A DNA stretch of 64,000 nt, from positions 1 to 64,000 of the forward strand of contig SCKX01000001.1 in the NCBI GenBank assembly GCA_004100325.1, in the 5' to 3' direction. Positions 47,227-55,623 of the stretch are shown here, in pieces. Position numbers and translations under genes: made by a program. The stretch is from Candidatus Microsaccharimonas sossegonensis. Lineage in GTDB: Bacteria > Patescibacteriota > Saccharimonadia > Saccharimonadales > Saccharimonadaceae. A model generated the notes under the pieces. It had not been told where the DNA came from. It ran no database searches and saw nothing but the letters and a program-made list of their open reading frames with translations. Position 1 is the first letter of the stretch. The number at the start of each line of letters is the position of its first letter.

Positions 47227-49344
47227 CTAGAGCTTTTCAAGGTGAGCATATTCGGCGTTTAATTTTTTTGTCTGTCCATTTGAAAAGTTAATTGTCACCG
47301 CCATACCTTCGACATCAATCACTTCGCCAATACCAAATACCGCCGAACGAACGCCATCACCAACCTCAAGACCAATTTCATCACTGTAAAACGGCTCATC
47401 GGTTTGTTTTTGACCCATAATGCCCAGCTGAGAATGTGTCAATGTAATCTGATCGCCCATGTCACTAATAAATCGTGACAGGGGATTGTAAGTGCGTTGT
47501 CCAAACTGCAAACGGCTATAAGCATAACTGAGATGCAGTTCTTCGCGGGCGCGAGTCATGCCGACATATGCCAGCCGGCGTTCTTCCTCCAGGTCTGCTG
47601 GTGATGCTTCAAAGACACGGGCATGCGGAATGATCCCCTCTTCCATGCCGATAATAAAGACAACCGGAAACTCGAGTCCTTTTGCCGCATGGAGTGTCAT
47701 TAACGTTACTTTTTGTCCATCTGAAGATGTATCGGCACTCGACATCAACGCAGCTTCCTCCAAAAAATCCGGCAAATCAGTAAATGTTTGCGCATCAGAA
47801 AGGAGTGATCCAATGTTTGCTTCGCGGTCTTCTGCCTGAGGTGAGCCATCGAGTATATAGTCTTTATACCCCGTCATTGTTATCACCGCCTCGATCAATT
47901 CAGCTGGTGTGGACGTTTCGACTTTTAGCTGTAGTAGTTTCAAAGTGCGTCCCAGCGCACTCAGCCCAGACTTTGCTTTGCCAGTTACAACCTGGGTATT
48001 CTCGATATGTACCAGCGCCGTGATAATGTCAAAACCATGCTCGGATTGCCAATTCAAAAATTTCTCTAGGCTGGTTGCACCTACGCCTCGAACAGGAACG
48101 TTCGCAATACGCGTAAAACTCATACGATCATTTGGTTGATATAACAAACGTAAATAGGCAATCACATCCTTAATTTCTTTTCGATCATAAAACCTTATCC
48201 CACCAACCAATTGATAGGGGATTCGTAGCTGTAAAAAAGCCCGTTCTAATGTATAACTTTGCGCGTTTGTTCGGTATAATACAGCAAAATCACCATAGTT
48301 TCTGGCTTTTATTTGCACATGGGTTGCAATACGTTCGCCAACCATTCGTGCTTCCTCGGCTTCATCATATACACCATGTACTTGCACTGGTGACCCAGGT
48401 CCTTTTGCGGTCCACAATTGTTTATCGGTTCGCTGCGTGTTCTTTTCGATAACGTTTGCTGCCGCTGCTAGAATGTTGCCGCTGCTACGATAGTTTTGTT
48501 CAAGCTTAACAACAACAGCGCCTGGAAAGTCTTTTTCAAAGTTAAGAATGTTGGTAAAATCAGCGCCACGCCAGCTATAAATTGACTGCCAATCGTCCCC
48601 AACCACGCAAATATTTTGATCTTCATTAATCAGTAGTTTGACAATCTGATATTGTGCGGCATTAGTGTCTTGATACTCATCAATCAGAATGTGCTTAAAA
48701 TGACTGCGCCATTTGGCTCGCACATCCGGTGCATCTCTTAAAAGTCGCACGCCTTCCAAAAGCAAATCATCAAAATCGAGTGCCTTGGCATCATTTCTCA
48801 TCTGTTCGTATTGGCGGTATATTTTTGCGACGTTTTTCTGATATGGGTAACTCGCACTGGCTTCAAACTCATCTGGATCAATCATCTGGTTTTTAGAATG
48901 TGAAATAATACCGCTTAGTTGCGACGGCTTCATCTCTCGATCGACAACGCCTAATTGTTTCATGGCTTGTTTAATGAGTGACTGTCGATCATCCTCGTCA
49001 TAAATAACGAAGTTGCGACTAATATTAATCGCCTGGCCATCTTGTCGAAGTAACCTGACACACATGCTGTGAAATGTCCCCATCCAGGGCATAAAGTCAC
49101 GCCGGCTACCGTCCTGGTCAAGCAATCTCCCCAAGCGTTCCCGCATTTCTTTAGCAGCTTTATTGGTAAAAGTCACCGCCAAAATTTGATTCGGCCAGAT
49201 AGCTTCGTTGGCAATTAGATGCGCAATCCGGTGGGTGAGTGTTTTGGTTTTGCCACTACCAGCCCCCGCCAAAATAAGGAGTGGTCCTTTTACAACGTTG
49301 ACCGCCGTGGCTTGTGCCTCGTTTAAACCCTCAAGAACATTCAT
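47227..49344 (-). CDS. pcrA: UvrD/PcrA-type DNA helicase
   Basis: 705 residues, superfamily 1. Walker A AGAGSGKTKTLTHR, motif II DEYQDTN, motif III GDDWQSIYSWRGA, motif IV QNYRSSG, motif V LMTLHAAKGLEFPVVF and motif VI YVGMTRAREEL are all visible. A C-terminal Tudor-like part is present (VGDGVRSAVFGIGEVIDVEG), as in PcrA. It unwinds DNA in repair and removes UvrA/B products. TATAAT ends seven bases before the ATG (49352-49357). Confidence 0.97.
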   Translation of the reverse strand: MNVLEGLNEAQATAVNVVKGPLLILAGAGSGKTKTLTHRIAHLIANEAIWPNQILAVTFTNKAAKEMRERLGRLLDQDGSRRDFMPWMGTFHSMCVRLLRQDGQAINISRNFVIYDEDDRQSLIKQAMKQLGVVDREMKPSQLSGIISHSKNQMIDPDEFEASASYPYQKNVAKIYRQYEQMRNDAKALDFDDLLLEGVRLLRDAPDVRAKWRSHFKHILIDEYQDTNAAQYQIVKLLINEDQNICVVGDDWQSIYSWRGADFTNILNFEKDFPGAVVVKLEQNYRSSGNILAAAANVIEKNTQRTDKQLWTAKGPGSPVQVHGVYDEAEEARMVGERIATHVQIKARNYGDFAVLYRTNAQSYTLERAFLQLRIPYQLVGGIRFYDRKEIKDVIAYLRLLYQPNDRMSFTRIANVPVRGVGATSLEKFLNWQSEHGFDIITALVHIENTQVVTGKAKSGLSALGRTLKLLQLKVETSTPAELIEAVITMTGYKDYILDGSPQAEDREANIGSLLSDAQTFTDLPDFLEEAALMSSADTSSDGQKVTLMTLHAAKGLEFPVVFIIGMEEGIIPHARVFEASPADLEEERRLAYVGMTRAREELHLSYAYSRLQFGQRTYNPLSRFISDMGDQITLTHSQLGIMGQKQTDEPFYSDEIGLEVGDGVRSAVFGIGEVIDVEGMAVTINFSNGQTKKLNAEYAHLEKL

Positions 49345-49384
49345 TACACTTATTATAGCCTAGAAATACTTGTTTTAGGATGAA

Positions 49385-50431
49385 CTATCGTAAGGTCGGA
49401 AGCAGAATGAAGTAAATCCCGGCACCGATGCCGCCACCAACCAAAATGAGCGTCAGAATCCAGACCACAATCAACACACCGGCATGTTTTTTCGGTGCAT
49501 GTGTCAGCGGCAGATGATAAGCATCTGTATCAAAGATTGCTCCAGACTGTTGCGCTGTCGAACTTGGTTGCTCGACATATTGCTGGCTAATCGAAGTTGG
49601 GACAGCGGGCACATCGTCAGTAACTTTTGTTGGGGCTGTGGCGGATAGATTGGTTGCTTCTAGGAGCGGCTCTTCAATATCATGCCTATCAAGCGCTAAA
49701 ACATCCGGGTGAAGCTCTTCCAGATGGGTATCATGTTCCTCGATAGCAGAATGTTCAGTCACCACTTCAGGTGTCACCTCATCCTCAACTGGGTGTTGAC
49801 TAGGCTCTGTCGAGAGAGAAATAGTATCTTCACGCATCGGCAGTCCTTCATCTGAACCAGAAAATGCACCGAGTGGTCGCTTGTCTACTTTTGTGCCTGG
49901 AAGGAATGGCGATTCAAGCGGCGTCGTGCCTTCATCAGCTACTACGTCGTCGTTAAGATGGTTTTCTTGTTCTAAAGCATCTCGTGGTGTGTCAGCAATG
50001 TCGGCTGTCGAGTTGGGAAGTGGTGATTCTGATGTTGCTGCTGAAGCTGGCGCCGATGCAGCAATATCAATAGGGTCTGGCCAATGGAACACGCTATTGG
50101 GTACTGTCGTTGATTCTGGTCGATCGGGTATGTCATTACGCGATGCATCGTCTTCGCGGTGCAGATTTGGTGCGGATGGAACCGGGCGCTCGGGAATTGT
50201 TGGTCGCATGTCCGAAGAAGGGTGCACCACATCCATAAAGCGACCACTGCTACGACGAGCCACAGGCAACGACGGTGAGGCTACCGATATGGATGACTCA
50301 GGCGAAGTTGCTACAGTTGATAGGTTGGGAGCAGGAGATATATCTGCTACATTCGGTGTTGACGGCGCAGCAGCAGAATTTGTCAGCGAGTTGACTGCTC
50401 GGTCGATTTCGTCAAAGTCTATATCTTGCAT
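49385..50431 (-). CDS. Low-complexity protein with C-terminal membrane anchor
   Basis: About 348 residues, acidic and rich in Pro, Ser, Thr, Asp and Glu over about 300 residues, then one membrane segment near the end (GVLIVVWILTLILVGGGIGAGIYFIL) and a six-residue outside tail. The main body is expected in the cytoplasm. No family recognised. It starts at ATG 50431 with AGGGG upstream and lies 14 bases downstream of tpiA, so it is probably co-transcribed. A scaffold role is conceivable but unproven. Confidence 0.75.
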   Translation of the reverse strand: MQDIDFDEIDRAVNSLTNSAAAPSTPNVADISPAPNLSTVATSPESSISVASPSLPVARRSSGRFMDVVHPSSDMRPTIPERPVPSAPNLHREDDASRNDIPDRPESTTVPNSVFHWPDPIDIAASAPASAATSESPLPNSTADIADTPRDALEQENHLNDDVVADEGTTPLESPFLPGTKVDKRPLGAFSGSDEGLPMREDTISLSTEPSQHPVEDEVTPEVVTEHSAIEEHDTHLEELHPDVLALDRHDIEEPLLEATNLSATAPTKVTDDVPAVPTSISQQYVEQPSSTAQQSGAIFDTDAYHLPLTHAPKKHAGVLIVVWILTLILVGGGIGAGIYFILLPTLR

Positions 50432-50445
50432 GCCCACCCCTTTCT

Positions 50446-51216
50446 TTATTTCTTAATTGTATACGCTTTTTCAATGATACCTGAAAATATGTGCGCATCG
50501 AGACTTGCGCCACCAATCAAAAGCCCGTCAACATCAGGTAGTTCAAGATATGCGGCCGCACTGTCTGCCGTCACACTCCCTCCGTACAGCACTTGTATAT
50601 TTGCGGCGGCTTTTGCGCCGTATAGATGTTTCAGTTGGCTTCGAATTGCTTGAATTGCAAACGTCACATCTGGAGGAAGTGCGTTTTTCCCTGTGCCGAT
50701 TGCCCAGACAGGCTCATAGGCGATGACTATTTTTTCCAGCTCTTCGCTCGTGACGTTGGCAAGTCCACCAATTAACTGATCAAACAACACATCTTTGGTT
50801 TCGTCGGCTGCTTTTTCACCGGCAGTTTCACCGACACAGAGGATCGGACGAATGTCATTTCGAATCGCTGCCTGAACTTTTGCTCGAATATCTTTGTCGG
50901 ACTCGTGAAAAACATGACGGCGCTCTGAGTGACCGACAAGAACGTATTGGACAATCCCTCGAAGCATAGTTGCTGATACTTCACCGGTGTAAGCACCATG
51001 GTCGCGGTAATAAAAGTTCTGAGCCGCCAGTTTTATTTGACGTAGATTAACCTGCACACTCAGGGTCTGCAACGCCAAGATTGTTGGGGCAATCACCACC
51101 TCGACATTGCGATGAATTTTAACGACTTTAGCAAGTTTATGAAGGTATAGACTAGAATCATGAACCCCAAGGTTCATCTTCCAGTTGCCGATAATGAGCG
51201 TCTTATCTCGTGCCAT
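50446..51216 (-). CDS. tpiA: Triosephosphate isomerase
   Basis: 256 residues, normal. Catalytic Lys in NWKMN, His in VGHSERR and Glu in AYEPVWAIGTG. The phosphate-binding loop ends with YGGSV. It interconverts dihydroxyacetone phosphate and glyceraldehyde 3-phosphate. It is followed by the membrane protein and preceded by pgk; pgk, pyk and tpiA form a glycolytic run on the minus strand with gaps of about 45 bases. Confidence 0.97.
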   Translation of the reverse strand: MARDKTLIIGNWKMNLGVHDSSLYLHKLAKVVKIHRNVEVVIAPTILALQTLSVQVNLRQIKLAAQNFYYRDHGAYTGEVSATMLRGIVQYVLVGHSERRHVFHESDKDIRAKVQAAIRNDIRPILCVGETAGEKAADETKDVLFDQLIGGLANVTSEELEKIVIAYEPVWAIGTGKNALPPDVTFAIQAIRSQLKHLYGAKAAANIQVLYGGSVTADSAAAYLELPDVDGLLIGGASLDAHIFSGIIEKAYTIKK

Positions 51217-51261
51217 TGTCTCTCTTAGATGCCGTTTATGCTTATTGCATTCAAGTGTAGC

Positions 51262-52485
51262 TTATTTACGAGCATCTAGCAAACTCTCTATCCCTGGTAA
51301 TGTATCACCAGCCATCAGTTCAAGGCTTGCACCACCGCCGGTTGAAACATGAGTGAAGCTTTTACCTCCATTGTTATCCCATTTGAGGACAAAATCGGCT
51401 GTATCACCGCCGCCAATAATCGACGCCGTCTGCGGCTGCGTTGCCAGCGCTAACGCCAGCCGCGCTGATCCGTGCGCAAATTCGGGAAGTTCTGCATAAC
51501 CAAGCGTTCCATTCCAGATGACGGTTTTCGCTTTAGCAACAGTTGCGACAATATGCTCAATTGTCCGGTCACCAATATCAAGAGCAATATCATCACTCTC
51601 AATAGTTTCAAGACCAACGCTTCGTCGGGTTGCTTTTGGAGCAATTTCTTTTGCCACCGCCACGTCCTGCGGCAATATGATAAAAGTATCAACCTCATCA
51701 CCTACTTTCTCATGGGCAGCGTGATAAATACGATCGAGCGTGTCAGTCTGATCGCTTTCAAGCATACTTGCCCCCATCTCTACGCCTTTGTAGGCAAGAA
51801 ATGTATTTGCCATTGCACCACCAATGATAATGTTGTCGGCAACATGAACGAATCGCTCAATCACAGCGATTTTATCACTGATTTTTGCGCCGCCCATAAT
51901 GGCAACAAGCGGTCGCTGCGGGTGCTGCATTGCACCAGTGATGGTTTCATATTCTCGTTCCAGTAAAAGCCCGGCCACACTGGGAATACAAAGTGTTATG
52001 GCATGGGTGCTGGCATGGGCACGGTGAACCACACCAAAACCATCTTGGACAAAATAGCGAGCGCCAGTAGACTTTGCTATATTCTTTGCGAAAGCTTCAT
52101 CGTCAGCTTCTTCTTCTTTGTAATACCGCAGGTTTTCGAGCAGCGTTATTGAATGTGCGCCAGATTTTTTGATAGTTTGCGTTACCCTATCACCGATGCA
52201 ATCATCGACAAATTCAACGTGGTGATCCATCAATTTTGATAAACGAACCGCGACTTGTTCAAGGCTATATTTAGGATCACGACCTTCAGGACGACCGAGG
52301 TGACTGATAACGACGATTTTGCAACCGTGATCATGAAGGTACTTCAGAGTTGGCAGATTGGCTTTGATACGAAGATCATCACTGATCTTACCGTCTTTAT
52401 CTAACGGAACATTATAGTCCGCCCGCACCAAAACGATGTGATTGTCGATCGGCACATCACGAATCGTTAGTTTAAAAAAGCCCAT
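51262..52485 (-). CDS. pgk: Phosphoglycerate kinase
   Basis: 407 residues. VLVRADYNVPLD and LLENLRYYKEEE in the N domain, a central AIMGGAKISDK, and a C-terminal STGGGASLELMAGDTLPG are present. Makes ATP from 1,3-bisphosphoglycerate. One residue in the usual FGTAHRAHAS motif region differs (FGVVHRAHAS), still plausible. It lies between pyk and tpiA. Confidence 0.97.
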   Translation of the reverse strand: MGFFKLTIRDVPIDNHIVLVRADYNVPLDKDGKISDDLRIKANLPTLKYLHDHGCKIVVISHLGRPEGRDPKYSLEQVAVRLSKLMDHHVEFVDDCIGDRVTQTIKKSGAHSITLLENLRYYKEEEADDEAFAKNIAKSTGARYFVQDGFGVVHRAHASTHAITLCIPSVAGLLLEREYETITGAMQHPQRPLVAIMGGAKISDKIAVIERFVHVADNIIIGGAMANTFLAYKGVEMGASMLESDQTDTLDRIYHAAHEKVGDEVDTFIILPQDVAVAKEIAPKATRRSVGLETIESDDIALDIGDRTIEHIVATVAKAKTVIWNGTLGYAELPEFAHGSARLALALATQPQTASIIGGGDTADFVLKWDNNGGKSFTHVSTGGGASLELMAGDTLPGIESLLDARK

Positions 52486-52530
52486 CTATTCACCCACCCT
52501 GTCATCTGATTATCTATTACTTGCTTGAGT

Positions 52531-53946
52531 CTATTCTAGCATGCGGACTTTAATTGTGTCAGTAGTGCCAACAATACCAGGCTGTTGTCCGCTCACGATA
52601 ATGACTGTCGCTGAACCTTCGCCGAACAAACCATCTTTTTTCAACTCTTTAAATAGAGCAAAGCCAGCCTCTTCGGCGTCTGGGCGAACATAGCTGCGGT
52701 TTGCATAGTTTAGTCCAAGTTGTTGGGCTGAGCGCATCTCGCTTGTCACGCTAATAATAGGTAGGTTTGGCCGGTGAGAAGCGATATTTGCTGCCGTCGC
52801 ACCCGATTTTGTTTCCGCAATAATTGCGTCTACTTTCAACTGCTCGGCCAGCTGTACAGCCGCGGAACTAATGGCATCACGTTGGAGGTTTTTCGCAATT
52901 GCGTAGTCATGTAGCGGAGAAACTGCTGCATGTTCCTGGGTAAAAAGAATGACCCGCTTCATCGCTGCGACGGTTTCAAGAGGATACGAGCCATTTGCCG
53001 TCTCGTCTGAAAGCATCACCGTATCAGCTCCTTGAATGACGGCATTGGCAACGTCACTAACCTCGGCGCGAGTCGGTTCCGGAGCGTCCACCATGCTTGC
53101 CATCATCTGGGTTGCAACGATGCTCAATTTTCCATGTTTGCGGCACAGGGCGATTAGTTCTCGCTGTACGATTGGGACGACTTCGGCGCCAGCTTCAACC
53201 GCCAGGTCACCGCGCGCCACCATAATGCCATCAGACGCCTTGACGATTTCTTCCATGATCTCGGGCCTAATAGCTGCTTTAGTTTCTATTTTTGCAATAA
53301 TTTGCGCCTGTGAACCACCAGCAACTAGAATTTGGCGAAGATTGTGAATGTCATCCACGCTCTGTACGAAACTAAGCGCTACAAAATCAATGTCTTTGGT
53401 CAGACCATAGTCGATATCTCTTAGGTCTTTGGGTGTCAGGATATCACCGCCAAAATCTGTATCGGGCAAATTAATGCCTTTTTTGCTCATTAAGGTTCCG
53501 TCGTTCTCGATACGTACTTTAATCGCGGTTGCAGAAGTTATTTCCGTCACGGTTGTGCGGACTTTTCCATCAAAGATATAGATTGGTTCACCGACTTTGA
53601 CCTTTTCAGCAAGATTGTACTGAATAGGAAGTACCGTCCCTTCATGTTCAGCCCCATAGTCAAGGATAATTTCATCACCTTTTTTGACTGTCATATTTTC
53701 TTTCAACATGCCTAGGCGGATCTTCGGACCTTGCAGGTCCTGTAAAATTGCAACTGGTTTACCGTTTTGTCTACTCGCCTGGCGAATCCAATTGATTTGG
53801 TCGTCACGCTCGTCATAGTCACCGTGACTAAAGTTAAGGCGGAACCCATTGGTTCCAGCCGTGATCAGCTCCTTGATCATTTCAGGCGTACTCGTCGTGG
53901 GACCAAGTGTTGCCAGGATTTTGGTTCGTTTAAATATAATTGCCAT
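52531..53946 (-). CDS. pyk: Pyruvate kinase
   Basis: 471 residues, the size of short bacterial enzymes lacking the extra C-terminal domain. RTKILATLGPTTS, LQGPKIR, MVARGDLAVE and AVIQGADTVMLSDETANGSYP are conserved. Converts PEP to pyruvate with ATP formation. It starts the glycolytic run pyk-pgk-tpiA, likely the main ATP source of this metabolically limited cell. Confidence 0.97.
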   Translation of the reverse strand: MAIIFKRTKILATLGPTTSTPEMIKELITAGTNGFRLNFSHGDYDERDDQINWIRQASRQNGKPVAILQDLQGPKIRLGMLKENMTVKKGDEIILDYGAEHEGTVLPIQYNLAEKVKVGEPIYIFDGKVRTTVTEITSATAIKVRIENDGTLMSKKGINLPDTDFGGDILTPKDLRDIDYGLTKDIDFVALSFVQSVDDIHNLRQILVAGGSQAQIIAKIETKAAIRPEIMEEIVKASDGIMVARGDLAVEAGAEVVPIVQRELIALCRKHGKLSIVATQMMASMVDAPEPTRAEVSDVANAVIQGADTVMLSDETANGSYPLETVAAMKRVILFTQEHAAVSPLHDYAIAKNLQRDAISSAAVQLAEQLKVDAIIAETKSGATAANIASHRPNLPIISVTSEMRSAQQLGLNYANRSYVRPDAEEAGFALFKELKKDGLFGEGSATVIIVSGQQPGIVGTTDTIKVRMLE

Positions 53947-54087
53947 AACCTAAGGTAGTGTACTCTTTTTAAAGTGTTTTTTAAACCCCAGGACTTTGTC
54001 ATTAGGATATTTAAAAAACGTTGCAGTTTTATCTGCCTTATGCTTAAATATACGCAACAAATAATAAAAAGATAACTGGAAACAAAC

Positions 54088-54696
54088 ATGACTCAATCAA
54101 TAAAAAAAATAACTATCGTCTCATCTATTCCACTTCTAGCGGTCGCACTGGTCGCGGTTTTTTTGACCTTGCAAGCAAACGCGGTCACAACCTCTGTCAA
54201 CTCAACGGTTGGCTCTATCATTAGCGTCTTCACGAGCTCTGGCACCGTTGCGGTGAATGTCACCCCAACCGCTGGTGGTGTCCAAACAATTGCCAACGAT
54301 ATTATAACGGTCAGTACGAATAATTCTGCTGGATATACGCTAAAAATAAATGAAACTGCTGGATCTACCGCACTTGTATCGGGTGGTAATTCTATTCCGG
54401 CAACCTCAGGAACGTTTGCATCACCGATTGTCCAAACCGTCAATACCTGGGGGTACCGAGTTGATGGCGTCGGATCGTTCGGTGCCGGACCAACCTCTGC
54501 AGTTTCAAACGCGGCAATAAGTGGTTCAATTAAGTTTGCAGCCGTTCCGGTCACTGCTTCACCTGACACAATAAAAACAACTTCGTCAACTGCTACCAAT
54601 GACACCACAAACGTATGGTACGGCGTCGCTGTCAACACAGCAACACCATCGGGTTCATATACCAATAATGTTACCTATACGGCAATTGCTAACTAG
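54088..54696 (+). CDS. Secreted WxL-like surface protein
   Basis: 202 residues. A signal peptide ends near residue 32 (LLAVALVAVFLTLQANAV). The mature part is a Thr/Ser/Asn/Val-rich beta-sandwich with repeated ITVSTNNSAGYTL and SGSYTNNVTYTAIAN at the very end, like the terminal strand of WxL-type and fimbrial-like surface domains. No clear WxL dipeptide motif is seen. It is followed nine bases later by a DUF916-type protein, the usual partner of WxL proteins. A candidate promoter is TTGCAG, 17 bases, TTAAAT upstream. Confidence 0.75.
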   Translation: MTQSIKKITIVSSIPLLAVALVAVFLTLQANAVTTSVNSTVGSIISVFTSSGTVAVNVTPTAGGVQTIANDIITVSTNNSAGYTLKINETAGSTALVSGGNSIPATSGTFASPIVQTVNTWGYRVDGVGSFGAGPTSAVSNAAISGSIKFAAVPVTASPDTIKTTSSTATNDTTNVWYGVAVNTATPSGSYTNNVTYTAIAN

Positions 54697-54705
54697 GAGT
54701 CATTC

Positions 54706-55620
54706 ATGGTACAGCGCATTCGCCGACTTTTTCCCGCTTTTATCATCGGCGCTGCTATCGTCACCTTCGGTCTACAACCCTTAGCGACAATCCATGCCCA
54801 ATCGGTCGGCACACAAGCAATCACCCTTTCGCCGACTTCTACCGATGTTTCAATTGATCCGGGCGGAACTCTCACCAAGACGGTCGATATTATTAATAGT
54901 GGTAACGACTCGTTCAATGCCACGCTGTCTGTCACGCCTTATTACGTTTCAGGTGCAAACTATGACCCGCAATTTACACAGCTTCCTGGCACCGTCGACG
55001 CATCCGCTTGGGTGACTTTTTCTGTCACCAATCAAAAAGTTGCTGCTTTGAAAACAGTCACCGTACCTTACACGATTCAAGTTCCCAAAAATACCCCTTC
55101 GGGTGGCTACTATGCGGTTATTTTTGCCGCCACGAGCACTGATAATAATAAAACAGGTGTCGTCACACAGAATCGCGTCGGTAACATCCTCTATATAACA
55201 GTGAATGGTCCTATTAAAAGCGGTGGCAGCCTTACCGCCACCCCACTACCAGTGGTCAGCTTTATCGGCTCTATTCCTATTTCTACCAAAATCAGCAACT
55301 CGGGCGGCACTCATTTTATCACTACCGCAACCTACACTGTCACAGATATCACCGGTAAACAAGTCTTTAGTGCAAAAACAGAACGATATGTGCTCCCTCA
55401 AACCGAGCGGACAATAAGCGCCACCTGGAACCCGCAAGCTTTTATCGGTATATTCACCGTTCACCGAAGCGCGACCGTGGCCGGTAACGTTAATACATTA
55501 CCCGATGAAAAGATTGTCGTCATCAATCCGTGGTTTTTCGTGATACTTGCCTTTATCGTTGGTCTATTACTCGCAATCTTGTTCAACCGCAAACGTTGGC
55601 AAAGACTAAAGCACAAGTAA
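54706..55620 (+). CDS. DUF916-type (WxL-interacting) membrane protein
   Basis: 304 residues. Signal peptide to about residue 33, then a domain like the WxL protein peptidoglycan-binding domain: ITLSPTSTDVSIDPGGTLTKTV, PKNTPSGGYYAVIFA and GNILYITVNG. A second beta domain follows, and a C-terminal membrane segment (VILAFIVGLLLAILF type) with a basic tail ends it. It probably anchors its neighbour to the wall. AGGAG precedes the ATG. Confidence 0.82.
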   Translation: MVQRIRRLFPAFIIGAAIVTFGLQPLATIHAQSVGTQAITLSPTSTDVSIDPGGTLTKTVDIINSGNDSFNATLSVTPYYVSGANYDPQFTQLPGTVDASAWVTFSVTNQKVAALKTVTVPYTIQVPKNTPSGGYYAVIFAATSTDNNKTGVVTQNRVGNILYITVNGPIKSGGSLTATPLPVVSFIGSIPISTKISNSGGTHFITTATYTVTDITGKQVFSAKTERYVLPQTERTISATWNPQAFIGIFTVHRSATVAGNVNTLPDEKIVVINPWFFVILAFIVGLLLAILFNRKRWQRLKHK

Positions 55621-55623
55621 AGC

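Noticed and set aside
54093-54665. 190-codon frame antisense to the WxL-like gene
   Set aside because: The plus-strand gene has a signal peptide, a ribosome binding site and a coherent domain, while the antisense frame has no start signal and arises from Thr/Val-rich codons.
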